Source: Runella sp. CRIBMP
GTDB taxonomy: Bacteria > Bacteroidota > Bacteroidia > Cytophagales > Spirosomataceae
DNA length: 64,000 bases
Direction: 5' to 3'
Assembly: GCF_009905605.1 (NCBI RefSeq)
Contig: NZ_JAAAKZ010000001.1
Coordinates: forward strand, 744,001-808,000
Shown here: piece after piece, positions 33,917 through 41,447 of the stretch
How the letters are laid out: each line of letters opens with the position of its first letter
How positions within the stretch are numbered: the stretch's first letter is position 1
Made by a program: the position numbers and the translations under genes
Notes under the pieces: model-generated
The model's database searches: none
What the model was told of the DNA's origin: nothing
What the model saw: the letters and a program-made list of their open reading frames with translations, nothing else

Positions 33917-34778
33917 GCTTGGCAATCAACTGAAGCCCCACGACCTTTTTGGCGAGCAATAAATAAAGTGCCATCACCACCACCCATTGGGTAACCATGA
34001 GCGGAAAGTTTAGTTCAGTAGTCATCCAAATAGTGGAGCTAGGAACCGAGCTGCTCGGGTAACCCACCAACAAAAAAGCGTACACATTGTTGGCCAAGTG
34101 AATGCCCAGTGGCAGTTCAAGTGATTTGTCGATGACGCCCAACAGCGCAAAAAATAGACCGACGCCGATGTAATATACCATCGCGAGGCCCAATGAGCCT
34201 ACGGCTTCAATCTCGTCGTTGAAACTGTGCGCAAGTCCAAAAACCACGGATGTAATAATGATACCGGCCCAGAGGTTCCAGGAGCCAATTCCCTGCAAAA
34301 GGTACCCTCTGAAAAAAAGCTCTTCAAAAGAAGTTTGAAGAGGAAGTAAGACAATGGCCACGACCAACGAGGGTAAAAAGTCCTTCAAATTGAGCGAAAA
34401 CTGGTATTTGTCAGGAAACAGTAAGTAAGTAGCGGTTTCTACTACCGCTGAGCAAACCATCCAAAGCCCAGCGGATTTGAGTATACGAGGCCAATTGACA
34501 ACCCCAGAAGGCGAAATCATCATGAGTGGATTGCGTTTGTGGAGGTGTTTTACACACAGCCAAAGCACCACGAGCGAGGCCACAAAGCCCAACAACATCA
34601 GGGATGTAATAAGATAAACGGGCAAGGCCTGAGGGTCATCTTTCCACGTGACCATGGCCCAAGCGCCAGGAATTGAGCCAAGAAGATTGGCGATAAATAC
34701 TAAGATAAACACAGCGACGTACACGCCAAATTCGTTACGCCCCTGCCGAGCGGCGTCAATGAAGGGGTTGATTTGCAT
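33906..34778 (-). CDS. CPBP-family intramembrane metalloprotease
   Basis: A 290-residue protein with about eight membrane helices. The catalytic motifs of CPBP (CaaX protease and bacteriocin-processing, Abi) proteases are present: TSFEELFFRGYLLQG (EExxxR), VVFGLAHSFND (His) and LPLGIHLANNVYAFL (HxxxN). Bacterial members are mostly of unknown substrate; some process bacteriocins or give self-immunity. There is no bacteriocin gene nearby. The 3' end overlaps the barrel-protein gene by 11 bases. Confidence 0.9.
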   Translation of the reverse strand: MQINPFIDAARQGRNEFGVYVAVFILVFIANLLGSIPGAWAMVTWKDDPQALPVYLITSLMLLGFVASLVVLWLCVKHLHKRNPLMMISPSGVVNWPRILKSAGLWMVCSAVVETATYLLFPDKYQFSLNLKDFLPSLVVAIVLLPLQTSFEELFFRGYLLQGIGSWNLWAGIIITSVVFGLAHSFNDEIEAVGSLGLAMVYYIGVGLFFALLGVIDKSLELPLGIHLANNVYAFLLVGYPSSSVPSSTIWMTTELNFPLMVTQWVVVMALYLLLAKKVVGLQLIAKPTS

Positions 34779-34949
34779 AGGGTAAAGGTCTTATTAAGGC
34801 CGAAATAAGTACATTTTCTTTATTAATTGATATGTGTGTACGAATTACACCTATTGGAATAAGAAAAATAGCTTGTCGGATGCAGTTTTGAGTCTATAAA
34901 GCTACCCCAATCGGCAAAGTAACCACAATCCATTGGGTTGTTGAGCATC

Positions 34950-35061
34950 AAAAAACCCCCTTTTTGCTTTTACACAAAAAGGGGGTAGTCACTATTTGAA
35001 GGTTGATGAAATGTGTTTCAAAGTTGAACAAAACAAATAAAATCTGCTTTGTTTTTCATTG
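34950..35061 (-). ncRNA. Candidate small RNA (about 110 nt) with its own promoter and terminator
   Basis: On the minus strand, TTTG (35100-35097), a 21-base spacer and TAGCTTTG (35075-35068) form a Bacteroidota-type promoter. A perfect 12-base hairpin (34955-34966 with 34975-34986) followed by T6-7 ends the transcript. No known RNA family was recognised. A 13-codon ORF (35018-35059; MKNKADFICFVQL) begins almost at the predicted start, so a leaderless micropeptide is an alternative. Neither neighbour needs this terminator, since the nearest leftward gene ends 400 bases upstream of it. Confidence 0.4.
34955..34986 (-). terminator. Strong leftward intrinsic terminator
   Basis: ACCCCCTTTTTG pairs perfectly with CAAAAAGGGGGT around an 8-base loop. 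On the minus strand it ends in a T run (plus-strand A run at 34950-34955). Confidence 0.8.
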
Positions 35062-35067
35062 AATGCT

Positions 35068-35100
35068 CAAAGCTAATGTAAAATTCAATGTATCTACAAA
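35068..35100 (-). promoter_or_regulatory. Promoter of the candidate small RNA
   Basis: TTTG-N21-TAGCTTTG read on the minus strand. It is the only good match to the consensus in this gap. Confidence 0.45.
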
Positions 35101-35384
35101 TAATTTTTAAAAAATATCCTTAATTGAATACTTTTCTTGATAAAATTATATATTATCCACATTTAGTCGCTATTTTGTTTGAATAACAATTGGTTTTAAA
35201 ATTAAATGAAAAAATTAAAAATTAGAAAATTTGAAATTTATTTTCTAATTTATTGCTATTTATAAAGAAAAAAATGGCAAACATTGGTAGATATAAAGAG
35301 TTTTTCCCAAAAAATAAACTTAATTATTTTTAACACTAATTTGGTATAATTTTGAGAAATAGACTACGTGGCCATAACGATACT

Positions 35385-36374
35385 CTATGCCGTCAACACC
35401 TTCATCATTGCTTCTGGATAACGTAGGCCTGCTACGGCTTCTTTGGGGCTGATGCGTTCGAGTTCGGCCAATTCTTCCTTGGAAAGCGTAATAGTTAGTG
35501 CACCTAGGTTCTCTTTTAAGTAAGAAACCCGTTTGGTGCCGGGAATAGGTACAATATTTTCGCCCTGTGCCAGTACCCATGCCAGCGCTAACTGTGAAGG
35601 AGTAATGCCGCGCTCTTCGGCCCAGCGTTTGAGTAAATCAACGATGGCGAGATTTTTGGCAAAATTTTCGCCCATAAATCGTGGCGAATTCCGTCGGAAA
35701 TCATCAGGAGATAAATCTTCAAATTTTTGGAACTGTCCCGTCAAAAAACCTCGCCCCAGTGGACTGTAAGCTACCAAAGTAATGCCCAATTCATTACAGG
35801 TAGGGATGACGGACTCTTCAATATCGCGGCTCCAAAGTGAGTATTCTGACTGAACGGCCGAGATGGGATGTACCGCATGGGCACGTTTGATGGTTTGTGC
35901 CGACACCTCCGAGAGTCCTATGTAGCGCACTTTTCCTGCTTTTACAAGCTCGCTCATGGCACCGACAGTTTCTTCAATGGGCGTATTTTGGTCCAAACGG
36001 TGCAAATAATATAAATCAATGGTGTCAATCCCTAGGCGTTTAAGGCTGGCATCACAACTCGCCTGGACGTACTCTGGGCGTCCGCTGAAGCCCCGCTTGG
36101 CGGGGTCGTTGGGGTCGCGTATGATGCCAAATTTGGTGGCTAACACTACCTCGTCGCGGCGTTGGCGCACCACTTTTCCCACGAGTTCTTCGTTTTTAAA
36201 TGGCCCGTAGGCGTCGGCAGTGTCCAGAAAATTTATACCTTCGTCGAGGGCCGTATGGAGGGTCTTGAGGGATTCGGTATCGTCGGTGGCACCGTAAAAC
36301 TCAGACATTCCCATGCAGCCTAAACCGATGGCCGAGAGCGAAATCGTACTGTTTCCTAGTGAGCGTTTTTGCAT
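35385..36374 (-). CDS. Aldo/keto reductase
   Basis: A 329-residue NADPH-dependent oxidoreductase with a TIM barrel. The start [20 protein letters not shown] is typical of the AKR11/AKR13 (YajO/YhdN-like) group. [19 protein letters not shown] carries the catalytic Asp and Tyr, LATKFGI the Lys, and [10 protein letters not shown] the His. [18 protein letters not shown] is the cofactor-phosphate site. The physiological substrate is unknown, and these enzymes reduce many aldehydes. It is divergent from the DUF1003 gene, with 39 bases between the two starts. Confidence 0.92.
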   Translation of the reverse strand: MQKRSLGNSTISLSAIGLGCMGMSEFYGATDDTESLKTLHTALDEGINFLDTADAYGPFKNEELVGKVVRQRRDEVVLATKFGIIRDPNDPAKRGFSGRPEYVQASCDASLKRLGIDTIDLYYLHRLDQNTPIEETVGAMSELVKAGKVRYIGLSEVSAQTIKRAHAVHPISAVQSEYSLWSRDIEESVIPTCNELGITLVAYSPLGRGFLTGQFQKFEDLSPDDFRRNSPRFMGENFAKNLAIVDLLKRWAEERGITPSQLALAWVLAQGENIVPIPGTKRVSYLKENLGALTITLSKEELAELERISPKEAVAGLRYPEAMMKVLTA

Positions 36375-36413
36375 TGCTTTGCGGCGTTTGTGTGTTATTC
36401 AAAACCAATAAAA

Positions 36414-36914
36414 ATGGAAACAAGTTTAAACAATCAAAAAATAAAACACCTCGAAACCCTTCTCCAAAAAGACTTAGGAAGGCTATCGGATGAAGAGATG
36501 AAAATCTTGGTTTCCATGAGTATCAGCCGTATTTTGGTGGATAATTCGCTCGATGATACCCGACAAAAAACTACTTTTGGCGAGCGGGTAGCGGATAAAA
36601 TAGCGGAATTTGGCGGTAGCTGGACGTTTATCATTTCGTTTGGTCTTTTTATCGCCGTCTGGATATGCGTCAATGTGTGGTTGTTGCTCAACAAGGGATT
36701 TGACCCGTATCCGTTCATTTTACTCAACTTGCTTCTATCTTGTTTGGCCGCTTTGCAGGCCCCAGTCATCATGATGAGCCAGAATCGTCAGGAGCAAAAG
36801 GACCGCGAACGTGCCAAAAGTGATTACGAAATTAACCTCCGTGCCGAGTTGGAAATTCGACTTTTGCACGAAAAACTAGATTATGTGATTCATAAACTGG
36901 AGACGAAGAAATGA
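36414..36914 (+). CDS. DUF1003-family membrane protein
   Basis: A 166-residue protein. The ATG at 36414 (METSLNNQKI) is used; the longer frame from 36369 overlaps the divergent gene's start. After a helical N-terminus (KHLETLLQKDLGRLSDEEM) come two membrane helices, at about 65-85 (GSWTFIISFGLFIAVWICVN) and about 95-115 (YPFILLNLLLSCLAALQAP). The DUF1003 hallmark follows: IMMSQNRQEQKDRERAKSDY, then a helical tail EIRLLHEKLDYV. The family is common, and its function is unknown. Confidence 0.88.
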   Translation: METSLNNQKIKHLETLLQKDLGRLSDEEMKILVSMSISRILVDNSLDDTRQKTTFGERVADKIAEFGGSWTFIISFGLFIAVWICVNVWLLLNKGFDPYPFILLNLLLSCLAALQAPVIMMSQNRQEQKDRERAKSDYEINLRAELEIRLLHEKLDYVIHKLETKK

Positions 36915-36915
36915 A

Positions 36916-36942
36916 AAGGCCGCCCCTGAATGAGGCAGCCTT
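36916..36942 (+). terminator. Terminator after the DUF1003 gene
   Basis: AAGGC-GCC pairs with GGC-GCCTT around a 9-base loop with one mismatch, directly after the stop codon. The T tract is poor. Confidence 0.5.
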
Positions 36943-36969
36943 CTTGAAAGAATAGCGGATAAACTTATA

Positions 36970-38859
36970 TTACATCGCGCCTGCTTTAATATCATCCACC
37001 ACTGTGGGGTCCAGAAGCGTGGTTGTGTCGCCTAGATTTGAGGTGTCTCCTTCGGCGATTTTGCGCAGAATCCGACGCATGATTTTTCCCGAGCGTGTTT
37101 TGGGTAATCCTCTGACAAACTGGATTTTATCTGGTTTGGCAATGGGCCCAATGATGCGTGTCACGGTCGCTAAAATATCCCGGCGCGAAAGGTCTTCGTC
37201 GTCGAGGGTATTTTCGCAAATGACAAACGCATAGATTCCCTGCCCTTTGATATCGTGCGGATAGCCCACCACTGCACTCTCGATGACGTCGGCGTGCATG
37301 TTGATGGCGTTTTCTACTTCGGCGGTTCCGATGCGGTGCCCCGATACGTTGAGCACATCATCCACGCGGCCCGTGATGCGGTAGTAGCCGTCTTCGTCGC
37401 GGAGGCAACCGTCGCCGGTAAAGTATAGATTTGGATAGGTCGAGAAGTACGTCTGCCGACAGCGCTCGTGGTCGCCCCAAGTGGTACGGATGATAGACGG
37501 CCACGGATATTTGATACAAAGATTTCCGCTCACGCCGTTTCCTTCTATTTCTTTGCCGCTTTCGTCGACCAATATCGGTTGTACCCCCGGCAGCGGCAGG
37601 GTAGCGTAGGTTGGCTTGGTTTTGGTCACTCCCGCGATGGGCGAAATCAAAATACCGCCCGTTTCGGTTTGCCACCATGTGTCTACAATCGGGCATTTGC
37701 CTTTACCAATGTGTTCGTTGTACCAGTTCCATGCTTCTTCATTGATGGGTTCACCCACCGAGCCCAGCACTTTGAGCGAACTAAGGTCTTTGCCTTCGAC
37801 GTATTTGAGGCCAAAGCCCATCAACGAACGAATGGCCGTAGGGGCGGTATAAAGAATGTCTACTTTGTGCCGGTCAACAATATCCCAAAAACGTCCCGCA
37901 TCGGGATAGGTCGGGATGCCTTCAAACATCAAAGAAGTGGCTCCACTCAGCAGCGGGCCGTATACGATGTAGCTGTGGCCCGTAATCCAGCCCACGTCGG
38001 CGGTACAGAAAAATACTTGGTCTTTTTCATATTGGAATACATTTTGGAACGTATACGCCGAATACACCATGTAGCCACCAGTGGTGTGCACAACGCCCTT
38101 GGGCTTGCCCGTTGAGCCTGATGTATAGAGAATAAACAAAGGGTCTTCTGAATCCATCACCTCGGGCCGGCAGTCCGACGTAACTTGCTTCATTTCACTT
38201 TCCCACCATACGTCACGGCCTTTAATCATCGAAATGGGCGTGCGGGTATGGGTGAGTACGATAACTTTTTGAACCGAAGGACACGCAATCAGGGCGTCGT
38301 CAACGGTATCTTTCATGGGGATATTTTTATTGCCACGCGCCGCACCGTCGGAGGTAACAATAACTTTACAGTTAGAATCAATGATGCGGTCGGTCAACGA
38401 TTGGGCCGAAAACCCACCGAATACAACCGAATGAACAGCACCGATGCGCGCACAGGCCAAGATAGCGATGGCTGCTTCGGGCACCATTGGCAGGTAAATA
38501 CACACGCGGTCGCCTTTGACAACGCCGTTGCGCTTGAGCACGTTGGCAAAACGACACACTTGGTCGTGGAGCATTTTGTACGTGAGCGTTACGCTGGGTT
38601 CAGAAGGGTCGTTGGGCTCCCAAATGATGGCGGGATGATTGCCCAGCTCGCGCAAATGACGGTCGAGGGCGTTTTCGGTGATGTTTGTTTTTCCACCTAC
38701 AAACCACTTGATGTCGGGGGTGCTAAAATTCCATTCGAGCACTTTTTTCCACGGCTTATGCCATTTGAATTCCTGAGCTACTTCGGCCCAGAATCCTTCG
38801 GGGTCTTCTACACTGTGCTGATAGGCGGTTTGGTACTCTTCAAATGTACGGATACGCAT
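36970..38859 (-). CDS. acs: Acetyl-CoA synthetase (AMP-forming)
   Basis: A 629-residue enzyme that activates acetate to acetyl-CoA through acetyl-AMP. N-terminal ACS features (FWAEVAQEFKWHKPWKKVL) are followed by LPMVPEAAIAILACARIGA, the ATP motif FILYTSGSTGKPKGVVHTTG, WWQTETGG, and the hinge and acyl-transfer region GRVDDVLNVSGHRIGTAEVE. The C-terminal PKTRSGKIMRR carries the lysine that is acetylated to switch off the enzyme in many bacteria. Start 38859 matches the family N-terminus; a 59-codon extension to 39036 would run into prpE. It is the last gene of the leftward short-chain-acid locus. Confidence 0.95.
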   Translation of the reverse strand: MRIRTFEEYQTAYQHSVEDPEGFWAEVAQEFKWHKPWKKVLEWNFSTPDIKWFVGGKTNITENALDRHLRELGNHPAIIWEPNDPSEPSVTLTYKMLHDQVCRFANVLKRNGVVKGDRVCIYLPMVPEAAIAILACARIGAVHSVVFGGFSAQSLTDRIIDSNCKVIVTSDGAARGNKNIPMKDTVDDALIACPSVQKVIVLTHTRTPISMIKGRDVWWESEMKQVTSDCRPEVMDSEDPLFILYTSGSTGKPKGVVHTTGGYMVYSAYTFQNVFQYEKDQVFFCTADVGWITGHSYIVYGPLLSGATSLMFEGIPTYPDAGRFWDIVDRHKVDILYTAPTAIRSLMGFGLKYVEGKDLSSLKVLGSVGEPINEEAWNWYNEHIGKGKCPIVDTWWQTETGGILISPIAGVTKTKPTYATLPLPGVQPILVDESGKEIEGNGVSGNLCIKYPWPSIIRTTWGDHERCRQTYFSTYPNLYFTGDGCLRDEDGYYRITGRVDDVLNVSGHRIGTAEVENAINMHADVIESAVVGYPHDIKGQGIYAFVICENTLDDEDLSRRDILATVTRIIGPIAKPDKIQFVRGLPKTRSGKIMRRILRKIAEGDTSNLGDTTTLLDPTVVDDIKAGAM

Positions 38860-39001
38860 GATATCTGAATGTGTTTTGGTAAAAGTTAACGTGGTTAGGA
38901 AGGTTGTTGATGAATGCGGGTCTAAAAATAACAAAACATTTTCCCGTTTGAGTGAAATCGCTGACCTAAAATTGCTAAAAAGGTATAGAAAGTGATGAAA
39001 A

Positions 39002-40930
39002 TCAGATGACTGCAAATTCTCCGAATCCTTTGCCAATTTTTCGGTTCTGCAATTTTTCGGCTATTTCTCCTAAAATCGCTGGGTCGTCAATTGTAGAAGG
39101 AACATTGTAAGATTCGCCGTCGGCGATTTGGCGCATTACTTTTCGCAGGATTTTTCCCGAACGGGTCTTGGGTAAACGTTTTACAATTAACGCACTTTTG
39201 AAGTACGCCACGGCCCCGATTTGTTCTCGAATCAACGTTACCAATTGGGTTTCAATCATTGGCTCGTCGATGGCCATTCCATCTTTCAGAACCACAAACG
39301 CCACGGGGCGCTGTCCGCGCATTTCGTCCTGAATTCCCACCACGGCACATTCCGCCACTGCTGGGTGCGAAGCCACAAATTCCTCCATTTCACCCGTAGA
39401 AAGGCGGTGCCCCGCCACATTGATGACATCGTCTACGCGGCCCATGATGTACACGTAGCCGTCGTCGTCTTTGTAGCCGCCGTCGCCAGAGAAATAAAAC
39501 CCTGGGAACTTGGAAAGATACGATTCTTGAAAGCGGGCATCGTCGTTCCAGAGCGTGGGTAGGCAGCCGGGAGGCAGTGGCAGTTTGAGGCAAACGTATC
39601 CTTCGTGGTTGGCATCCAACGGCTGCCCGTCTTCGTCCAGAATCTGCACATCAAACCCACAAACGGGTTTGGTTGCGGAGCCGGGTTTGACGGGTAAAAG
39701 CTCTACGCCCGTCATATTGGCAATCATCGGCCAGCCAGACTCTGTTTGCCACCAATGATCAATGATAGGTTTATTGGTTATTTCCTGCAACCATTTGAGG
39801 GTAGAAGGATCGCAGCGCTCTCCAGCCACGAAGAGCTGTTGGAGGCAGCTAAGGTCGTATTTTTGGAGAAATTCAGCCTGTGGGTCTTCTTTCCGGATGG
39901 CGCGAAATGCCGTGGGTGCAGTGAAAAATACTTTTACCTGATGTTCAGAAATAATGCGCCAAAAGGTGCCCGCATCGGGAGTCCTAACGGGTTTTCCTTC
40001 AAACAAAATGGTGGTACAGCCCTGAATAAGAGGTGCATAGATAATGTATGAATGACCAACTGCCCAGCCCAAATCAGAAGCGGCCCAATACACATCTCCT
40101 GGTTGAATGTTATATACATACTGCATCGAAAATTTCATGGCAACGGCGTGCCCCCCGTTGTCGCGAACAATTCCTTTGGGTTTGCCCGTGGTACCCGACG
40201 TGTACAAAACGTATAGCGGGTCGAGGGCGTCAACGGGTACGCAATCAACGGGCTCGGCCTGCGCAACAGCGGTGCTGAAATCAACGTCGCGCCCCGCGTG
40301 CATGAGAGCGTGAATTTGGGGACGTTGTAAAATTAAACAGTGAGGTGGTTTAAATTGGGCGAGGTGAATGGCGTCGTCGAGCAACGGTTTGTACGGAATC
40401 ACTCGCTCAAACTCAATACCGCACGAAGCCGAAATAACGACTTTAGGGCGGGTATCGTCAATGCGTATGGCCAGTTCGTGCGGGGCAAATCCTCCGAAAA
40501 CCACCGAATGAACCGCCCCCAAACGGGCGCAAGCCAGCATCGCAAAAGCCGCTTCGGGTACCATCGGCATATAAATCACGACACAATCGCCTTTTTCGAC
40601 GCCCAATTGACGTAATGCCCCTGCCAATTTTGCTACCTCCGATTGAAGTTGGGCGTAGGTGTATTTTTGAACGGTTTTGGTCACAGGAGAATCATAAATA
40701 AGCGCCACCTGCTCCGACCGGCCGTGCTCTACGTGATAATCCAAGGCCAAGTAGCAGGTATTTAGTGTTCCCCCTTCAAACCACCGATAGAACCCCTTTT
40801 CGTTCATCGTTAATGTCTGAACGGGTGCTTTATACCACGCAATTTTGGTGGCCTGTTTGGTCCAAAAATCCACAGGACTAGCAAGGCTGGCTTCGTAAAA
40901 GCCTGCATAAGAGGGTGTTGGTGATTTCAT
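39002..40930 (-). CDS. prpE: Propionyl-CoA synthetase (AMP-forming)
   Basis: A 642-residue ANL-family ligase, paralogous to the acs product. It begins YAGFYEASLASPVDFWTKQA, where the family usually reads WxxQA, with the short PrpE/ACSS3-type N-terminus. YVLYTSGTTGKPKGIVRDNG is the ATP motif, where RDNGGH replaces the THGG of Acs and is typical of propionate-CoA ligases. WWQTESGWP, RVDDVINVAGHRLSTGEMEE and PKTRSGKILRKVM (acetylatable Lys) complete the set. It is expected to make propionyl-CoA, with some acetate activity. It lies between the response regulator (25 bases) and acs (142 bases), so both acids would be activated from one operon. Confidence 0.88.
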   Translation of the reverse strand: MKSPTPSYAGFYEASLASPVDFWTKQATKIAWYKAPVQTLTMNEKGFYRWFEGGTLNTCYLALDYHVEHGRSEQVALIYDSPVTKTVQKYTYAQLQSEVAKLAGALRQLGVEKGDCVVIYMPMVPEAAFAMLACARLGAVHSVVFGGFAPHELAIRIDDTRPKVVISASCGIEFERVIPYKPLLDDAIHLAQFKPPHCLILQRPQIHALMHAGRDVDFSTAVAQAEPVDCVPVDALDPLYVLYTSGTTGKPKGIVRDNGGHAVAMKFSMQYVYNIQPGDVYWAASDLGWAVGHSYIIYAPLIQGCTTILFEGKPVRTPDAGTFWRIISEHQVKVFFTAPTAFRAIRKEDPQAEFLQKYDLSCLQQLFVAGERCDPSTLKWLQEITNKPIIDHWWQTESGWPMIANMTGVELLPVKPGSATKPVCGFDVQILDEDGQPLDANHEGYVCLKLPLPPGCLPTLWNDDARFQESYLSKFPGFYFSGDGGYKDDDGYVYIMGRVDDVINVAGHRLSTGEMEEFVASHPAVAECAVVGIQDEMRGQRPVAFVVLKDGMAIDEPMIETQLVTLIREQIGAVAYFKSALIVKRLPKTRSGKILRKVMRQIADGESYNVPSTIDDPAILGEIAEKLQNRKIGKGFGEFAVI

Positions 40931-40955
40931 GAGTAATGAAACTTAAAAGGGGAAA

Positions 40956-41339
40956 CTATACGGCGCTCATCGTAAGTGCGTTTACTTTGGCCACCATGTC
41001 GCGGGTTGAAAACGGTTTAGGTATGTATAAATCGGCGCCAAGATCATATCCTTTTTGCAGGTCAGTTTCACGGCTTTTTGAACTCATAAAGATGACCTTG
41101 GCATGTTGATATTCTGGCGAGCTTTTGATAAAACGGCACACCTCATACCCATCGACTTTGGGCATCATAATATCTAATAAAACAACGTCTGGAATTTCGG
41201 TGCGAACGATATCAACGGCTTCTTCGCCATCGCGGGCAATAAAAACTTTGTATCCTTCCTTTTTCATCAGGAATTCCAGCGACATCAAAATATTGGGCTC
41301 GTCGTCTACTATTACTATTTTTATATGTTGGCGTGTCAT
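40956..41339 (-). CDS. Single-domain response regulator (receiver only)
   Basis: A 127-residue receiver with no output domain. IVIVDDEPNIL supplies the acidic pair (Asp12, Asp13), VVLLDIMMPKVDGYEV the phospho-acceptor Asp56, FMSSKSR the switch Ser86, and YIPKPF the Lys108, so it should be phosphorylatable. It lies about 100 bases after the symporter-kinase gene and 25 bases before prpE. CrbR/ErdR-like regulators paired with such kinases in Proteobacteria have a C-terminal LuxR DNA-binding domain, which is missing here. It therefore must act through protein contact or a second regulator. Confidence 0.92.
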   Translation of the reverse strand: MTRQHIKIVIVDDEPNILMSLEFLMKKEGYKVFIARDGEEAVDIVRTEIPDVVLLDIMMPKVDGYEVCRFIKSSPEYQHAKVIFMSSKSRETDLQKGYDLGADLYIPKPFSTRDMVAKVNALTMSAV

Positions 41340-41447
41340 ATAGGCAGTATGTTCGTAGGGTGACCTAGGAGTTTTGAGTGAATAACGTTGTAAAATAGAA
41401 AATTTATTCTCTTAAAATAAAATTGTGATCGCAAAGAGATATAGATA

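Larger units (their letters stand above)
34779..35384. other. 605-base AT-rich intergenic region
   Basis: No convincing protein gene. The left part holds a leftward terminator and a matching promoter (see the ncRNA candidate). The right part, 35100-35380, is very AT-rich with only chance ORFs of under 20 codons. Confidence 0.5.

Noticed and set aside
33906-34778. Bacteriocin immunity/processing system around the CPBP protease
   Set aside because: No leader-peptide precursor, ABC exporter or other bacteriocin gene lies nearby; the family alone is not enough.
37468-38115. Long plus-strand ORF (215 codons) inside acs
   Set aside because: It is the shadow of a highly conserved gene on the other strand; composition is unlike a real protein and there is no start signal.
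39036-39037. Extension of acs to an ATG at 39036 (59 extra codons)
   Set aside because: It would overlap the end of prpE by 35 bases and the extra residues are unlike any acetyl-CoA synthetase; the ATG at 38859 gives the family N-terminus.
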